A stretch of DNA of 64,000 nucleotides from Novosphingobium barchaimii LL02 (GCF_001046635.1 NZ_KQ130453.1:191001-255000), one strand, 5' to 3'. Shown: positions 1 to 8,411, numbered from the stretch's first letter. Numbers and translations: made by a program. The notes: generated from the sequence alone by a model not told the origin.

Positions 1-214
1 TCAGGCGGTAGGCGGCCAGGGCGCGGTCCGAAAGGCCGACGGCGACGAACTGGTCCCATCCCATGCCGGCGGATTTGAGAAAGATCGTCGCCAGCGGGAT
101 GAGCACGATAAGCGTCAGCCAGCCCAGGCTGAGCCCGAATGTCAGCCCGAAGCCGGGTAACACGGAAGGCTGGCGCCATCGGCGCCGCGCGCCGGCGGCG
201 GAAGAAGCGGTCAT
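1..214 (-). CDS. cysT: Sulfate ABC transporter permease CysT, N-terminal part (cut by window edge)
   Basis: Minus-strand reading frame from ATG at 214 runs open to base 1, giving 71 residues. The N-terminus has a short Arg-rich cytoplasmic stretch, then a hydrophobic segment (about residues 20-45) with the LPGF-like start and LTLIVLIPLA-type first transmembrane helix usual for CysT/CysU permeases of the sulfate/thiosulfate importer. It follows the sulfate-binding protein gene by 41 bp on the same strand, the usual sbp-cysT-cysW-cysA order, so both are probably one transcript. The remaining five helices and the EAA loop lie outside the window. Assignment rests on the start sequence plus context. 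Confidence 0.85.
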   Translation of the reverse strand, partial: MTASSAAGARRRWRQPSVLPGFGLTFGLSLGWLTLIVLIPLATIFLKSAGMGWDQFVAVGLSDRALAAYRL

Positions 215-255
215 CTGCAGGGGCCTGCTCGATTCTTGAAAGGACTGGTTAAGGC

Positions 256-1284
256 TCACTTCTTCGCGGAAATGCGGTCGAATACGCCCCCGTCGTCGAA
301 GAAGGTCTTCTGCGCGGCGCGCCAACCGCCGAAGTCCTTGTCAATGGTCACCATCGGGATCTGGGGGAATGTCGCCTTGAACTGTTCGGCGATCGTGGGG
401 TCACTCGGGCGATAGAAGTTGCGGGCAATGGCGACCTGAGCCTCGGGGGAGTAGAGATATTCGAGGTAAGCCTTCGAAACGTCTTCGGTGCGGTGCTTCT
501 GCGCGTTTTTCGCGACAACGGCGACCGGCGGCTCGGCGAGGATCGAGATGGAAGGGGCCACGACCTCGAACTTGCCCGCGCCCAGCTTCTTTTCGGCCAG
601 CAGCGCCTCGTTCTCCCAGGCGATCAGCACGTCGCCGATGCCGCGTTCAACAAACGTGGTCGTCGCGCCTCGGGCACCGCTGTCAAGAACCGGGACGTGA
701 GTGAACAGGCTGCGCACATAGTCTTCGGCCGCCTTGTCCGATCCGCCCGCCTTGCGGCCATAAGCCCAAGCGGCGAGAAAGTTCCAGCGCGCGCCGCCGC
801 TGGTCTTGGGATTGGGAGTGATGACTTCGACGCCTGGCTTCACCAGATCGGCCCAATCCCGGATACCTTTGGGATTGCCCTTGCGGACCAGAAAAACAAT
901 CGTCGACGTATAGGGCGAGGAATTGTCCGGCAGGGCCTTCTGCCAGTCGGTCGGAAGGAGCTTGGCCCTGTCCGCGATCGCGTCGATATCGTAGGCCAGG
1001 GCCAGGGTGGCGACATCGGCATCAAGGCCGTCGATAATGGCGCGGCTCTGCTTGCCCGAGCCGCCGTGGCTCATGCGGAAGGTCACATCCTTGCCGGTTT
1101 TTTTCTTCCAGTAGGCGGCGAAGGCGGGGTTGATCGCCTCGTACAGTTCGCGTGTCGGATCGTAGCTGACGTTGGTTATCTGCACTTTGTCGGATTGCCC
1201 ACCGCCCCCGCCCGAGCACCCTGGGAGGGCGATTGCGAAGCACAGGCCGAGAGGAACCAGAGCGCGGGATTTCAGCATCATCAT
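256..1284 (-). CDS. sbp: Sulfate ABC transporter periplasmic substrate-binding protein
   Basis: 342-residue protein of the Sbp/CysP family, which captures sulfate in the periplasm and hands it to the CysTW-A importer for assimilation. The N-terminus is a signal sequence ending in a Gly-rich stretch after a Cys ([10 protein letters not shown]), so it may be a lipoprotein. The mature part opens with the family hallmark [11 protein letters not shown], followed by the [11 protein letters not shown] anion-binding loop and the [13 protein letters not shown] segment typical of Sbp. Length fits the family. Three Met codons are stacked at the start; ATG at 1284 was kept. It is the first gene of the operon continuing into cysT; an inverted repeat lies about 110-130 bp upstream. 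Confidence 0.95.
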   Translation of the reverse strand: MMMLKSRALVPLGLCFAIALPGCSGGGGGQSDKVQITNVSYDPTRELYEAINPAFAAYWKKKTGKDVTFRMSHGGSGKQSRAIIDGLDADVATLALAYDIDAIADRAKLLPTDWQKALPDNSSPYTSTIVFLVRKGNPKGIRDWADLVKPGVEVITPNPKTSGGARWNFLAAWAYGRKAGGSDKAAEDYVRSLFTHVPVLDSGARGATTTFVERGIGDVLIAWENEALLAEKKLGAGKFEVVAPSISILAEPPVAVVAKNAQKHRTEDVSKAYLEYLYSPEAQVAIARNFYRPSDPTIAEQFKATFPQIPMVTIDKDFGGWRAAQKTFFDDGGVFDRISAKK

Positions 1285-1391
1285 ATCCTGTCCGTAATCT
1301 TCAAGCCGATGACGGCCATCGACCGATCAGCCCGCGCATCGCTGCGTCAGCCGACTGGAGGCGCCACAAACTTAAGGCTGGAAACAGGAAT

Positions 1392-1412
1392 ACTCAACCA
1401 ATTCGGTTGGGT
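1392..1412. promoter_or_regulatory. Inverted repeat upstream of sbp, possible operator
   Basis: Arms ACTCAACC and GGTTGGGT flank AATTC; seven of eight pairs match, and the core CAACC-AATTC-GGTTG is perfect. It is the only strong symmetry in the 200-bp sbp leader and sits 108-128 bp before the start codon. A sulfur-responsive repressor or activator site is possible, but no regulator is identified. Confidence 0.35.
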
Positions 1413-1487
1413 AAATGGTAGTAGAGCAAAGTTTGCCTATCAAGCCTGCAATCAGGAGTTGATGTAGGCCCGCTGCCCTCGGCGCAA

Positions 1488-2696
1488 TCAGGCGATGACG
1501 CCAGACCCTTCATCGGAAAGCTCCCATTCGGGCAGCCGCGTCATACCTGCCATGAAGGTGAGAAGTGGCGGGCAAAGCTGTGCCAGCCGCAGTCCACCCA
1601 GCCGCATCCACGGGCGCTGCAGCGCGTTCTGTAGCAGCATCGCGCGCCCGACCTGCCGCCGTGCCTCATCGGCGATGAGAGCGGGATAACTGCCCGCATC
1701 GCCTGCCAGCACGCAGCGCGCTGCGAGAAAGGCACTTCTTAGTGCTATCGCCATGCCGTCTCCGGTTAGGGAGGCGGTCATTCCCCACTGATCGCCAAGC
1801 CGCAGGACCGCACCGTCCTCCCCATGATGCGCAGGCACGCCGTACGCTAGGTTGGCGATTGTCACCGGGCGCTCGAACAGGGGTTCGGCATCGGCCAGAA
1901 GGTTGCGCAAAGCGGGATTTTCGCCGAGCCAGCGACGTACCCCGTTCCAGTCGCCGCCGATGAAGGGCAGTCGGCTACGGCGCAAGACGAGGCACAGGTT
2001 TGCCCGGCCGTCCTCGACCATCTGCAAACCGGCATAGCCATCTTCGAACAAGGCCAGCACGATCGTTCCGGCCAGACGGCGGGTAGCGGGCGGTGCGAGC
2101 CTGTAGTGCATCTTGAAACCGACGAAGCCGTTAGCCGCGCGTCTCGGCGGCGAATTGTTGCCCTCCCGGATCGGAAGTTTGCCCGTTGCAAGCAGAACAT
2201 GGTGGCCGGTTCGGGAGCCATGACTGGTACGCACGCCGCCGCCGCCGAGTTCCAACACCCGAACGCCGCGTTCGACCTTTACGCCCGCAGCCTCGGCGCG
2301 GCTGAGCAGCACTTCGTCCAGCGCATGGCGACTGAGGCCGAGCGCTTCGAACGGCAGCGGGGCTTCCACTTCCATCTTGCCGTCTAGCAGTCGGATGCGC
2401 TTGATCGGTGCAGCGCCCAGGGCAGCAGGATCGATGCCGAGTTGTCGCAGATGCGCCACCGCCTCGACCGACAGGAACTCGCCGCAGACCTTGTGGTGGG
2501 CACGGCTTTCCCGCTCCAGCAGGAGGACATTGGCCCCGCCGCGCGCCAGTAGGCACGCAGCAGCGCTTCCCGCAAGGCCAGCGCCAAGGACGAGGGCGTC
2601 TGCGATGTCAGTCCTCCATCGCGAAGCGGAAGCTTTCCGCAGCCATGCCCGGTCCGAAGGCCAGCGCCAGGCCGGGGCCGCGCTCCTGCCCCGCAA
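1488..2696 (-). CDS. FAD-dependent oxidoreductase (geranylgeranyl-reductase/monooxygenase type) of the type III PKS cluster
   Basis: Up to 402 residues. A dinucleotide-binding motif VLGAGLAGSAA lies near the start of the conserved part, followed by LLLERE and HHKVCGEFLS, the signature of the FAD-dependent geranylgeranyl reductase-like group; a second FAD motif region (LRLGDQWGMTASLTGDGMA) follows. Such enzymes hydroxylate or reduce the type III PKS product in alkylresorcinol-type clusters (family knowledge; the product here is unknown). The start is a problem: the frame is open from TTG at 2696, inside the upstream PKS gene, but the first 30 residues look like out-of-frame PKS sequence. No ATG/GTG/TTG lies near the true N-terminus; TGGAGG followed by ATC at about 2624 is the only ribosome-site-like context. 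Last gene of the minus-strand operon. Confidence 0.85.
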   Translation of the reverse strand: MRGRSAAPAWRWPSDRAWLRKASASRWRTDIADALVLGAGLAGSAAACLLARGGANVLLLERESRAHHKVCGEFLSVEAVAHLRQLGIDPAALGAAPIKRIRLLDGKMEVEAPLPFEALGLSRHALDEVLLSRAEAAGVKVERGVRVLELGGGGVRTSHGSRTGHHVLLATGKLPIREGNNSPPRRAANGFVGFKMHYRLAPPATRRLAGTIVLALFEDGYAGLQMVEDGRANLCLVLRRSRLPFIGGDWNGVRRWLGENPALRNLLADAEPLFERPVTIANLAYGVPAHHGEDGAVLRLGDQWGMTASLTGDGMAIALRSAFLAARCVLAGDAGSYPALIADEARRQVGRAMLLQNALQRPWMRLGGLRLAQLCPPLLTFMAGMTRLPEWELSDEGSGVIA

Positions 2697-3696
2697 GCAT
2701 CCGCGCCAGGATGAACATCAGCGTGGACGAGGACATGTTGCCGGTATCGTGCAGCACCGCCCGCGACGGTGCCAGCGCATCAGCGCCAAGGCCCAGTCCT
2801 TGCTCGACGGCATCGAGAACGGTGCGCCCGCCAGCGTGAACGGCGAAGAGCGAGAAATCGTCCACCGCCGATCCACGCAGCAGGCCGCCATCGTCGTTGC
2901 GCCCGGTTTCGGCGCTGAGTGCCCGGGCGATCCGGGCAGGCACTTCGCCGCCCAGGTGCATGTCGAACCCTTGATCGCGAATGGCCCAGGTTATCGCATC
3001 GGCGCTGCCCGGGATCGTCGCCGAGCGAAAGTCGCGCAGGGCAATGCCGCCGCGGTCGGCCGTCACCAGCGCGGCCGCAGCGCCGTCGCCGAACAGCAGC
3101 ATCGCAAGCAGGCTGGCGAGGTCGCCGCTGCGCTGGAAGTGGATGGTGCATAGCTCCACCGTTACCACCAGGACCCGCGCTTGCGGCTCGGACCGGACGA
3201 TGTGATGGGCCAGACGGAGCGAGTTGACGGCGGCATAACAGCCCATGAAGCCCACCACAGTGCGCTCCACCCCGGGGTTTAGCCCGGCACCAGCGACAAT
3301 CGCCTGATCGAGGCCGGGCGCCATAAATCCGGTGCACGAGGCGACGATCAGGTGAGTGATGTCCTGGAGCGCAATATCGTCTCCCAGCGCCGCGATGGCA
3401 TCGAGTGCAAGGCGCGGCGCGTCCCGTTCGTACCGGGCCATGCGTTGTCCCGTGGAGGGCCAGGGGCCGGCGCCGTAGAAGCCTTCGACGTCGGTGACGG
3501 TGCCGTCACCCAGCTTCACGGGTTCGAGAAAGGAGTAGCGCCGGGTGATCCCCGACCGTGCGGCCATGCGTTGAAAAACATGGCGGGAACGGGCGTCGGG
3601 CAGGCTGGATGCGACGAAACGAACGAAGGCATCATGCACCTCGAAAGGTGGGTTTGCCGTACCGATCCGATTGATGCAGGCGGTGATCTGGGTCAT
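2608..3696 (-). CDS. Type III polyketide synthase (chalcone/alkylresorcinol synthase family)
   Basis: 362 residues from ATG at 3696, which overlaps the TGA of the beta-ketoacyl synthase gene (ATGA), so translation is probably coupled. The catalytic triad is visible: Cys153 in VVGFMGCYAAVNSL, His287 in FAVHAGG and Asn320 in HDTGNMSSSTLMF. The C-terminal FGPG loop is present. Type III PKSs condense malonyl-CoA onto a starter thioester; bacterial homologues beside a methyltransferase and a flavin enzyme make alkylresorcinols, alkylpyrones or quinones. The adjacent dedicated ACP and KAS suggest the starter could be an ACP-bound fatty chain (inference). A longer open frame extends upstream to 3804, but it reads through the KAS gene and is not used. 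Confidence 0.95.
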   Translation of the reverse strand: MTQITACINRIGTANPPFEVHDAFVRFVASSLPDARSRHVFQRMAARSGITRRYSFLEPVKLGDGTVTDVEGFYGAGPWPSTGQRMARYERDAPRLALDAIAALGDDIALQDITHLIVASCTGFMAPGLDQAIVAGAGLNPGVERTVVGFMGCYAAVNSLRLAHHIVRSEPQARVLVVTVELCTIHFQRSGDLASLLAMLLFGDGAAAALVTADRGGIALRDFRSATIPGSADAITWAIRDQGFDMHLGGEVPARIARALSAETGRNDDGGLLRGSAVDDFSLFAVHAGGRTVLDAVEQGLGLGADALAPSRAVLHDTGNMSSSTLMFILARMLAGQERGPGLALAFGPGMAAESFRFAMED

Positions 3697-4913
3697 GCGC
3701 GGCGTCCTATCAGTACGGCGTTGAGACCGCCAAAGGCGATACTGGCGGAGACGAGCGCTTCGGCCTCGAATGGCTGGGGTTTCAGCACCAGCGGCAGGTC
3801 GCAATCGGGGGCGGGGCCAAGGTGGTTGAGCACGGGTGGCGGGGTGTTTTCGCGCAGGGCCAGAAGGCCGAGCATGAACTCCATCGCTGCGGTTGCGCCG
3901 ATCATGTGGCCATGCGCGGACTTGGTGGCTATCACGCGGTGCCGGGCAAGCGAGGCGCCATAAAGGCGCTGCAGGGCGGCGGTTTCGGCAGGATCGTTAA
4001 GCGCCGTTCCCGTGCCGTGAGACGAATAGAGCGCGGGAGCATCGAGCGCCAAGCCTGCGTCTTCATGCGCGGCGCTTATGGCGGCCGCGATGCCTGCTAC
4101 ATCCGGGGCTGTCATGTGACCGGCGTCGCTTGACAGGCCGTAGCCCGCCAGTTCGCCGTATACAGCCGCGCCGCGAGCCAGGGCGTGGCTTTCGCTTTCC
4201 AGCACCAACACCGCCGCGCCTTCCCCCAGGACCATGCCCTTGCGGTCTTGCGAGAAGGGGCGGCAGGTATCCGGCGCCAGCACGCCCAGCGACCGCCAGC
4301 CGGTCAGCGATCCGAGCGTGAGGCAGGCCTCGGCACCTCCGGCGATAACCACGTCGCTGCGGCCCGCCCGGATCATGTGCATCGCTTCGCCCAGTGCATG
4401 GGCAGAGGACGCACAGGCGCTCGATAGCGTGAAGGCCGGGCCGTGAACGCCCAGCAACATGGAAAGGTGCGCGGCGGGCGCGGCGATCATCGAACTGGGG
4501 ATGGTCTGGGGATGCACTTTCGCCTGGCGTTGACCAAACAGCCGTTCGTAGGCGGTTTCTATCGTCGCATTGCCGCCGCTACCGCAGCCGAGCAGGATCG
4601 CGGTCCGGTGGGCCAGCGAGGTATGTCCGTCAAGGCCGGCATCGGCCACGGCTTCGATCGCCGCTTCCAGCGCAAAGGCAGATAGCGGGTCGAGCCGGCC
4701 AAGACGGCGCAGCCGGTCCGCGTCCACGCCGGGAAAGCGCGCCTCGTCGCCGGGCGGGTCTTGAGCCCATGCCGCGACGCCCGGCGCTTCTGGAGATAGC
4801 AACGCGCGTATAGCGCCGTCACCGCCGCGTGCGCGCCGCCAGTTCTCGGCAACGCCGCGGCCGAGCCCGCTGACGCAGCCCATGCCAGTCACCAGCACAC
4901 GGGGCGCCGTCAT
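3693..4913 (-). CDS. Beta-ketoacyl-ACP synthase (FabF/KAS II-like)
   Basis: 406 residues with the thiolase-fold Cys-His-His site: Cys167 in TLSSACASSAH, His299 in YSSHGTGTALND and His336 in KSAHGHMIGA. It opens with VLVTGMGCVSGLG, typical of FabF-like enzymes. It catalyses decarboxylative Claisen condensation of malonyl-ACP with an acyl group. The start ATG (4913) overlaps the stop of the ACP gene and its own stop overlaps the PKS start, so the three genes form a tightly coupled unit. It is clearly not the housekeeping fabF, which would lie with fabD/fabG/acpP; a role in building or loading the fatty chain for the type III PKS is inferred. Confidence 0.93.
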   Translation of the reverse strand: MTAPRVLVTGMGCVSGLGRGVAENWRRARGGDGAIRALLSPEAPGVAAWAQDPPGDEARFPGVDADRLRRLGRLDPLSAFALEAAIEAVADAGLDGHTSLAHRTAILLGCGSGGNATIETAYERLFGQRQAKVHPQTIPSSMIAAPAAHLSMLLGVHGPAFTLSSACASSAHALGEAMHMIRAGRSDVVIAGGAEACLTLGSLTGWRSLGVLAPDTCRPFSQDRKGMVLGEGAAVLVLESESHALARGAAVYGELAGYGLSSDAGHMTAPDVAGIAAAISAAHEDAGLALDAPALYSSHGTGTALNDPAETAALQRLYGASLARHRVIATKSAHGHMIGATAAMEFMLGLLALRENTPPPVLNHLGPAPDCDLPLVLKPQPFEAEALVSASIAFGGLNAVLIGRRA

Positions 4914-5140
4914 TGCGACGGGGTCACTCCGATGCGGTCGAACAACTGCTGTAGCGTCATGTCGGGGGTCAGTTCCTCGGGCTGGACTTCGATGCCGTAC
5001 TGGTCCTCCAGCTCAAAAAGCATGCTGACGAGGTCGATTGAGGAAATGTCGAGTGTCTCCAGGGTGGCCTGCGGAACCAGGCGTTCTACCGGCAGACCGG
5101 TCTCTTTCGCTATCAATGCGATCAGGTCCTCGTTGGTCAT
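4910..5140 (-). CDS. Acyl carrier protein of the type III PKS cluster
   Basis: 76-residue acidic carrier protein starting at ATG 5140, with GGAGAAG seven bases upstream; an in-frame upstream Met (5164) lacks this ribosome site. The phosphopantetheine attachment Ser is Ser34 in LDISSIDLVSM, where the usual DSL motif is SSI. Four-helix ACP pattern with acidic second helix (FELEDQYGIEV). First gene of the minus-strand operon ACP-KAS-PKS-oxidoreductase, with a four-base overlap to the KAS gene. It presumably carries the growing acyl chain for the neighbouring KAS. Confidence 0.93.
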   Translation of the reverse strand: MTNEDLIALIAKETGLPVERLVPQATLETLDISSIDLVSMLFELEDQYGIEVQPEELTPDMTLQQLFDRIGVTPSQ

Positions 5141-5282
5141 TAGTGCTTCTCCATGCACGGGCATTTACGGGCAGATGCGGCAGAATGGGGCACTGCGGCC
5201 CGTTAAATCCGGCCTGCCGTCAGTAATGCGCAGGAAGCGGCCAAGGGTGCCGGAATGAAAGCCACAGCAATGCGAACGCACT

Positions 5283-5447
5283 TCATCGGGGTACTCCGCT
5301 TTCTGTGTGCCTTACGGGCTTGCGCGCTTTGCGTGGTATCCGCAAGCGTGCTGTATTCGCTTCTTCCCAAAGCTGGATGGTGCCAAGGTGGATACGTGCC
5401 GACGAAACGCGATCACATCCGCCGACGAGTAAAAGGAGGCTGGCCAT
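5283..5447 (-). CDS. Possible small lipoprotein or leader ORF (doubtful)
   Basis: 54-codon frame in the divergent region upstream of the ACP gene. It starts ATG after AGGTG and encodes MASLLLLVGGC then a basic tail, which resembles a short signal peptide with lipobox (VGGC). No family is recognised, and the C-terminus (RKARKPVRH) looks like random GC-rich coding. It could equally be untranslated leader. Confidence 0.2.
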   Translation of the reverse strand: MASLLLLVGGCDRVSSARIHLGTIQLWEEANTARLRIPRKARKPVRHTESGVPR

Positions 5448-5473
5448 AAACACCTGCCATTTAGCCAGCGTCC

Positions 5474-5488
5474 GCGCGGTAACCGCGC
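5474..5488. promoter_or_regulatory. Palindrome GCGCGGTAACCGCGC in the PKS-methyltransferase divergent region
   Basis: Two 7-base arms (GCGCGGT / ACCGCGC) around a single A, ending 4 bp before the methyltransferase start. Placed between the divergent ACP operon and the methyltransferase, it could be an operator controlling one or both, or a hairpin masking the methyltransferase ribosome site. No regulator gene lies nearby. Confidence 0.35.
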
Positions 5489-5492
5489 TGTG

Positions 5493-6191
5493 ATGGATCT
5501 TTCGGTCAGGTCGCATCGAGAAGAGCAGATGGACGCTGCCAATCTCGACGTTGCTGTCTATGGTCAGGTCCTGCACGATCTGGCGCGTGTCAATCGCTGG
5601 ACCTTCACGGCGCGTCCGGTACTAGCGTTTCTTGCGCGTGCGGTCGGGGATGCAGGTGGATTCAGCATGCTGGACGTGGGATTCGGCCACGGAGATACCT
5701 TGCGCGCGGTGGCGCGCTGGGCGACGCGGCGAGGCATCGCAGCAAGACTGGCGGGCGTCGATCTCAACCCGGCGAGCGAGGATCTGGCGCGAGGGGCAAC
5801 GCCCGAGGGGATGGACATATCGTATGCCACCGGGGATTACGCCGACCAAGACGGACCCTTCGACTTCATCGTCAGCAGCCAGGTTGCCCATCATATGAGC
5901 GATGCGCAATTGGACCGTTTCGTCCAACACATGGAGCATACGGCGCGGCGAGGCTGGATGATCGGTGACCTACATCGGCACAGGTTTGCATATCACGGGT
6001 TTCCCTTGCTTGCCCGCGCCATGGGGGTGCACCGCATCGTGCGCGAAGATGGGCAGCTTTCCATCGCGCGGTCGCTGCGGCCGGGCGAATGGCCGGATGC
6101 GTTGGCAAGGGCGGGCCTTGCTCAAGGGACCGCGTGCGTGGAACGGCGCTTTCCTTTCCGCATCTCTGTCGAGCGGACGTACGGTCGGTGA
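5493..6191 (+). CDS. SAM-dependent methyltransferase of the type III PKS cluster
   Basis: 232 residues. A class I methyltransferase: motif I MLDVGFGHGDTLRAVARW, an acidic strand end GVDLNP, then FDFIVSSQVAHHM (motif IV region) and a post-IV segment GWMIGDLHRHRFAYH. Family members in PKS clusters O- or C-methylate phenolic products. It is divergent from the ACP operon with about 350 bp between start codons. ATG 5493 is preferred over ATG 5529 because residues RSHREEQMDAANLD resemble the conserved N-terminus of the family; neither has a strong ribosome site, and GTG 5490 is also possible. Confidence 0.88.
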   Translation: MDLSVRSHREEQMDAANLDVAVYGQVLHDLARVNRWTFTARPVLAFLARAVGDAGGFSMLDVGFGHGDTLRAVARWATRRGIAARLAGVDLNPASEDLARGATPEGMDISYATGDYADQDGPFDFIVSSQVAHHMSDAQLDRFVQHMEHTARRGWMIGDLHRHRFAYHGFPLLARAMGVHRIVREDGQLSIARSLRPGEWPDALARAGLAQGTACVERRFPFRISVERTYGR

Positions 6192-6611
6192 TGACCAGCC
6201 TTGCCCGGCCGATGATGTCAACAAGGCGATCGTCCTTATATGGGGATGCCCACTGGATGGCGTAGATCGCCTGGGCTTCCAAGACGTCGGCTGAGCACGG
6301 CGAACTGGGGCCATATGGCGGGGCTGTGGCAGACTACACACTGGTTGCCCCGTCCGTTGGACATACCAAATCCATTGCTCGTATTTTATAAGAAACGATG
6401 GGCTTGCACGTCCGGATTGGTGTGGACTGACCCCTAGTTCCCAGGTCGCCAGTCCTGTCGCAAGTATCGCGTCTTCACCCGGCCGAGGCACTCGGGGCTA
6501 ACATAGCCTTGAGCCGGACGGGCAGGTTGGGATCTACCATCAATAGCGGAACGCTTGATGTTGGAGGAGCAAGCCAGGCCGCTTTGGGATGAGCCTCGAC
6601 CCCGGCTGGTA
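6192..6611. other. No gene seen
   Basis: About 420 bp between the methyltransferase and the small membrane protein gene. Several short open frames exist on both strands, but none has a credible start, family resemblance or codon pattern. No clear terminator or promoter motif was found. Confidence 0.5.
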
Positions 6612-6863
6612 TTAGGCCGTGGGAGCGATGGTATCGGGAATGCTCTCTGAATCTGCATAAGCGGGCTGCTTGGCCTTACGGCGTTCGGAGTACCGCTTAA
6701 GGGCATAGCCGCCGACTGCCGCTGCCAAGAGCCCAGCCGGGCCCAGACGCCTCAGCACTGTCGTCGCGACAACGCCCAGCACCGCACCGCCGGTTCCATC
6801 TACACCCTGTATGTGCTTGGCCGCCTGGTTGCCGGCGACTGCTCCGATAATGTTGCCAATCAT
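6612..6863 (-). CDS. Small glycine-rich membrane protein, conserved hypothetical
   Basis: 83 residues from ATG 6863, which has AAGGAAA nine bases upstream. The N-terminus MIGNIIGAVAGNQAAK and the central hydrophobic Gly/Ala-rich stretch (about residues 27-58) with a following basic segment (KRYSERRKAK) match a small sphingomonad family found near stress genes; function unknown. The longer open frame to 6941 lacks a ribosome site. Same strand as the next two genes. Confidence 0.75.
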   Translation of the reverse strand: MIGNIIGAVAGNQAAKHIQGVDGTGGAVLGVVATTVLRRLGPAGLLAAAVGGYALKRYSERRKAKQPAYADSESIPDTIAPTA

Positions 6864-6937
6864 ATGAAATTTCCTTTTAATCGAAAACGCAAGGCCCGTC
6901 GGTAGTTGCGAAGAGCCAATGCTTGTACGCTGATCCT

Positions 6938-7297
6938 TCAAGGGGCGCTTTGCTTGACGGCCTCGGCTTGCCTTTTCAGATCATCAGCGCGCTTTTCAGC
7001 TGCGGCCCGAACGCGGTCGGCTTCTTCTTCGAGTTTCTCTGCTGCCACATCCGCCTGTTTTTTGACGCTACCAGCTTGTGCCTTAAGCGCATCGGCCGAT
7101 GCGTTCTTGGCTTTGCGGGACGCAGCATCCGCTTCGTCCTGAACTTTACCAGCTCGTTCGGCCGGACCTGAACCGGTGTATTCGACACCGGCTGCTGTGG
7201 CAGCGGCCTCGTCCTGCTTTTCGCCGGCCTGTTCTTTTGGTCCGCCACAGGCGGCAACGCCCGCGAAGGCGATGAGGAGGAAAAAAGAAGGCTTCAT
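6938..7297 (-). CDS. Small coiled-coil lipoprotein
   Basis: 119 residues. Signal peptide MKPSFFLLIAFAGVAAC with lipobox VAAC (Cys17). The rest is an Ala/Lys/Glu-rich amphipathic helix (about residues 45-117, heptad-like KAQAGSVKKQADVAAEKLEEE), recalling ColE1-type or Lpp-like helical lipoproteins. AAGGAG lies nine bases before ATG. Periplasmic, membrane-anchored; probably envelope stress or structural, but no specific function can be assigned. Confidence 0.8.
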   Translation of the reverse strand: MKPSFFLLIAFAGVAACGGPKEQAGEKQDEAAATAAGVEYTGSGPAERAGKVQDEADAASRKAKNASADALKAQAGSVKKQADVAAEKLEEEADRVRAAAEKRADDLKRQAEAVKQSAP

Positions 7298-7408
7298 GAG
7301 ATCACTCCTTATGAAGCAGGGGCAACGCTGAACATGCAGGCTAGGTTGCAGCCCTTATTGCTGGGAACTTCCTTGAGACTTTGGCAAGTCCGGGGAAGTA
7401 AGGCCGGG

Positions 7409-8293
7409 TTATGGATCTGCGCTCAGATCGCTGCGCATCTGCCCATGGGCCAGAACGGCGAAAAGCCCCGTTCCGCCGATGATATTGCCCAGCAGAGCTG
7501 GCAGAGTGAATTCCAACCAAGCCTCTGAAAACTCGATACTTCCGTTCAGCCACAGGAAGGTCGCTTGGGAAGACCCGGTGACGACGTGCGCGAATCCTCC
7601 CAGTGCGATTACATAGGTGAGCGAGAAAATCACCCAGAACTCACTGCCGCGAGAATTGGGTAGGACCCACGCTATCGCAGCCATGATGAAACCTGCGGGA
7701 ATGCCCAGCGTCAATGTCCGCGTCCAGTGCTGAAGTTCCAGCTTGCCCAGAATGTCGAGCGCGATCAGCCTCTGCTCGTGGGTTATGATAATTTCGCCCG
7801 CCATCAATGCGCTGACCAAGGTCACTCCGACGAGATTACCGGCAAGTACGCATGTCCAAAGCCGCGAAAGGCGGCCAAGATTGCGAAATGTCGGGGAAGT
7901 CGCAACTGGCAGCACCGCAGTGACCGTGCTTTCTGTGAAAAGCTGCAACCTGCCCATGATGACTATGATATAGCCGACAGGATACCCCAAAAAATAGATC
8001 AGCGGCGCCCAGTCGGTATCAGGTAGATGGCTGCGCAGGAACAGCTCGCACATCAGGGAAAGAGCGATCGCAAGGCCGGCGGCAAGGCCGGACAGGCACA
8101 GTGCGAGGGCAGGCCTGGCGAGTTCTTCCTCGCCCTGCAGACGCACGACCTCGTGGACGATCTTGCTGGAACTGGCGCGTCGATCCTCCACATCTCTGGT
8201 TTCCTGGGCATCAAGGCTCGCATCAGGTTCGTGATCGTCCTGTTGCGGCTTGCCGCTGTCATGCGGTGCCGAACCGCCGGATCGTCTGGTCAT
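7409..8293 (-). CDS. Formate/nitrite transporter (FNT) family channel, YfdC-like
   Basis: 294 residues from ATG 8293 (an upstream TTG at 8326 is unlikely). A hydrophilic, charged N-terminus of about 55 residues precedes six hydrophobic segments. FNT features include the GRLQLFTESTVTAVLPV segment and the later NSRGSEFW and GGFAHVVTGS loops, as in the YfdC branch, which lacks the classic formate-channel signature and has no proven substrate. An inner-membrane pentamer is expected. Faces the deaminase gene across a 270-bp divergent region containing two EcfG-like promoter motifs. Confidence 0.88.
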   Translation of the reverse strand: MTRRSGGSAPHDSGKPQQDDHEPDASLDAQETRDVEDRRASSSKIVHEVVRLQGEEELARPALALCLSGLAAGLAIALSLMCELFLRSHLPDTDWAPLIYFLGYPVGYIIVIMGRLQLFTESTVTAVLPVATSPTFRNLGRLSRLWTCVLAGNLVGVTLVSALMAGEIIITHEQRLIALDILGKLELQHWTRTLTLGIPAGFIMAAIAWVLPNSRGSEFWVIFSLTYVIALGGFAHVVTGSSQATFLWLNGSIEFSEAWLEFTLPALLGNIIGGTGLFAVLAHGQMRSDLSADP

Positions 8294-8386
8294 TTTCCCA
8301 CAGCCTCTCTCGTGAAGGTGTCGCAATTGCCGTTCGAGGCAGATGGCCCGTTCTTTCTGGCGGTCGCCTGACTTACCACCTTGAAG

Positions 8387-8411
8387 AGCGCGCCGGTCGA
8401 TCTTGTGTTCC
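8387..8411 (-). promoter_or_regulatory. Possible EcfG-type promoter for the FNT gene
   Basis: On the minus strand, GGAAC (8411-8407), 16 bp, then CGCT (8390-8387). One mismatch to the general stress response consensus GGAAC-N16/17-CGTT of Alphaproteobacteria; about 95 bp before the FNT start. Confidence 0.3.

Noticed and set aside
493-1467. 324-codon plus-strand frame over sbp
   Set aside because: Antisense shadow of the sulfate-binding protein gene.
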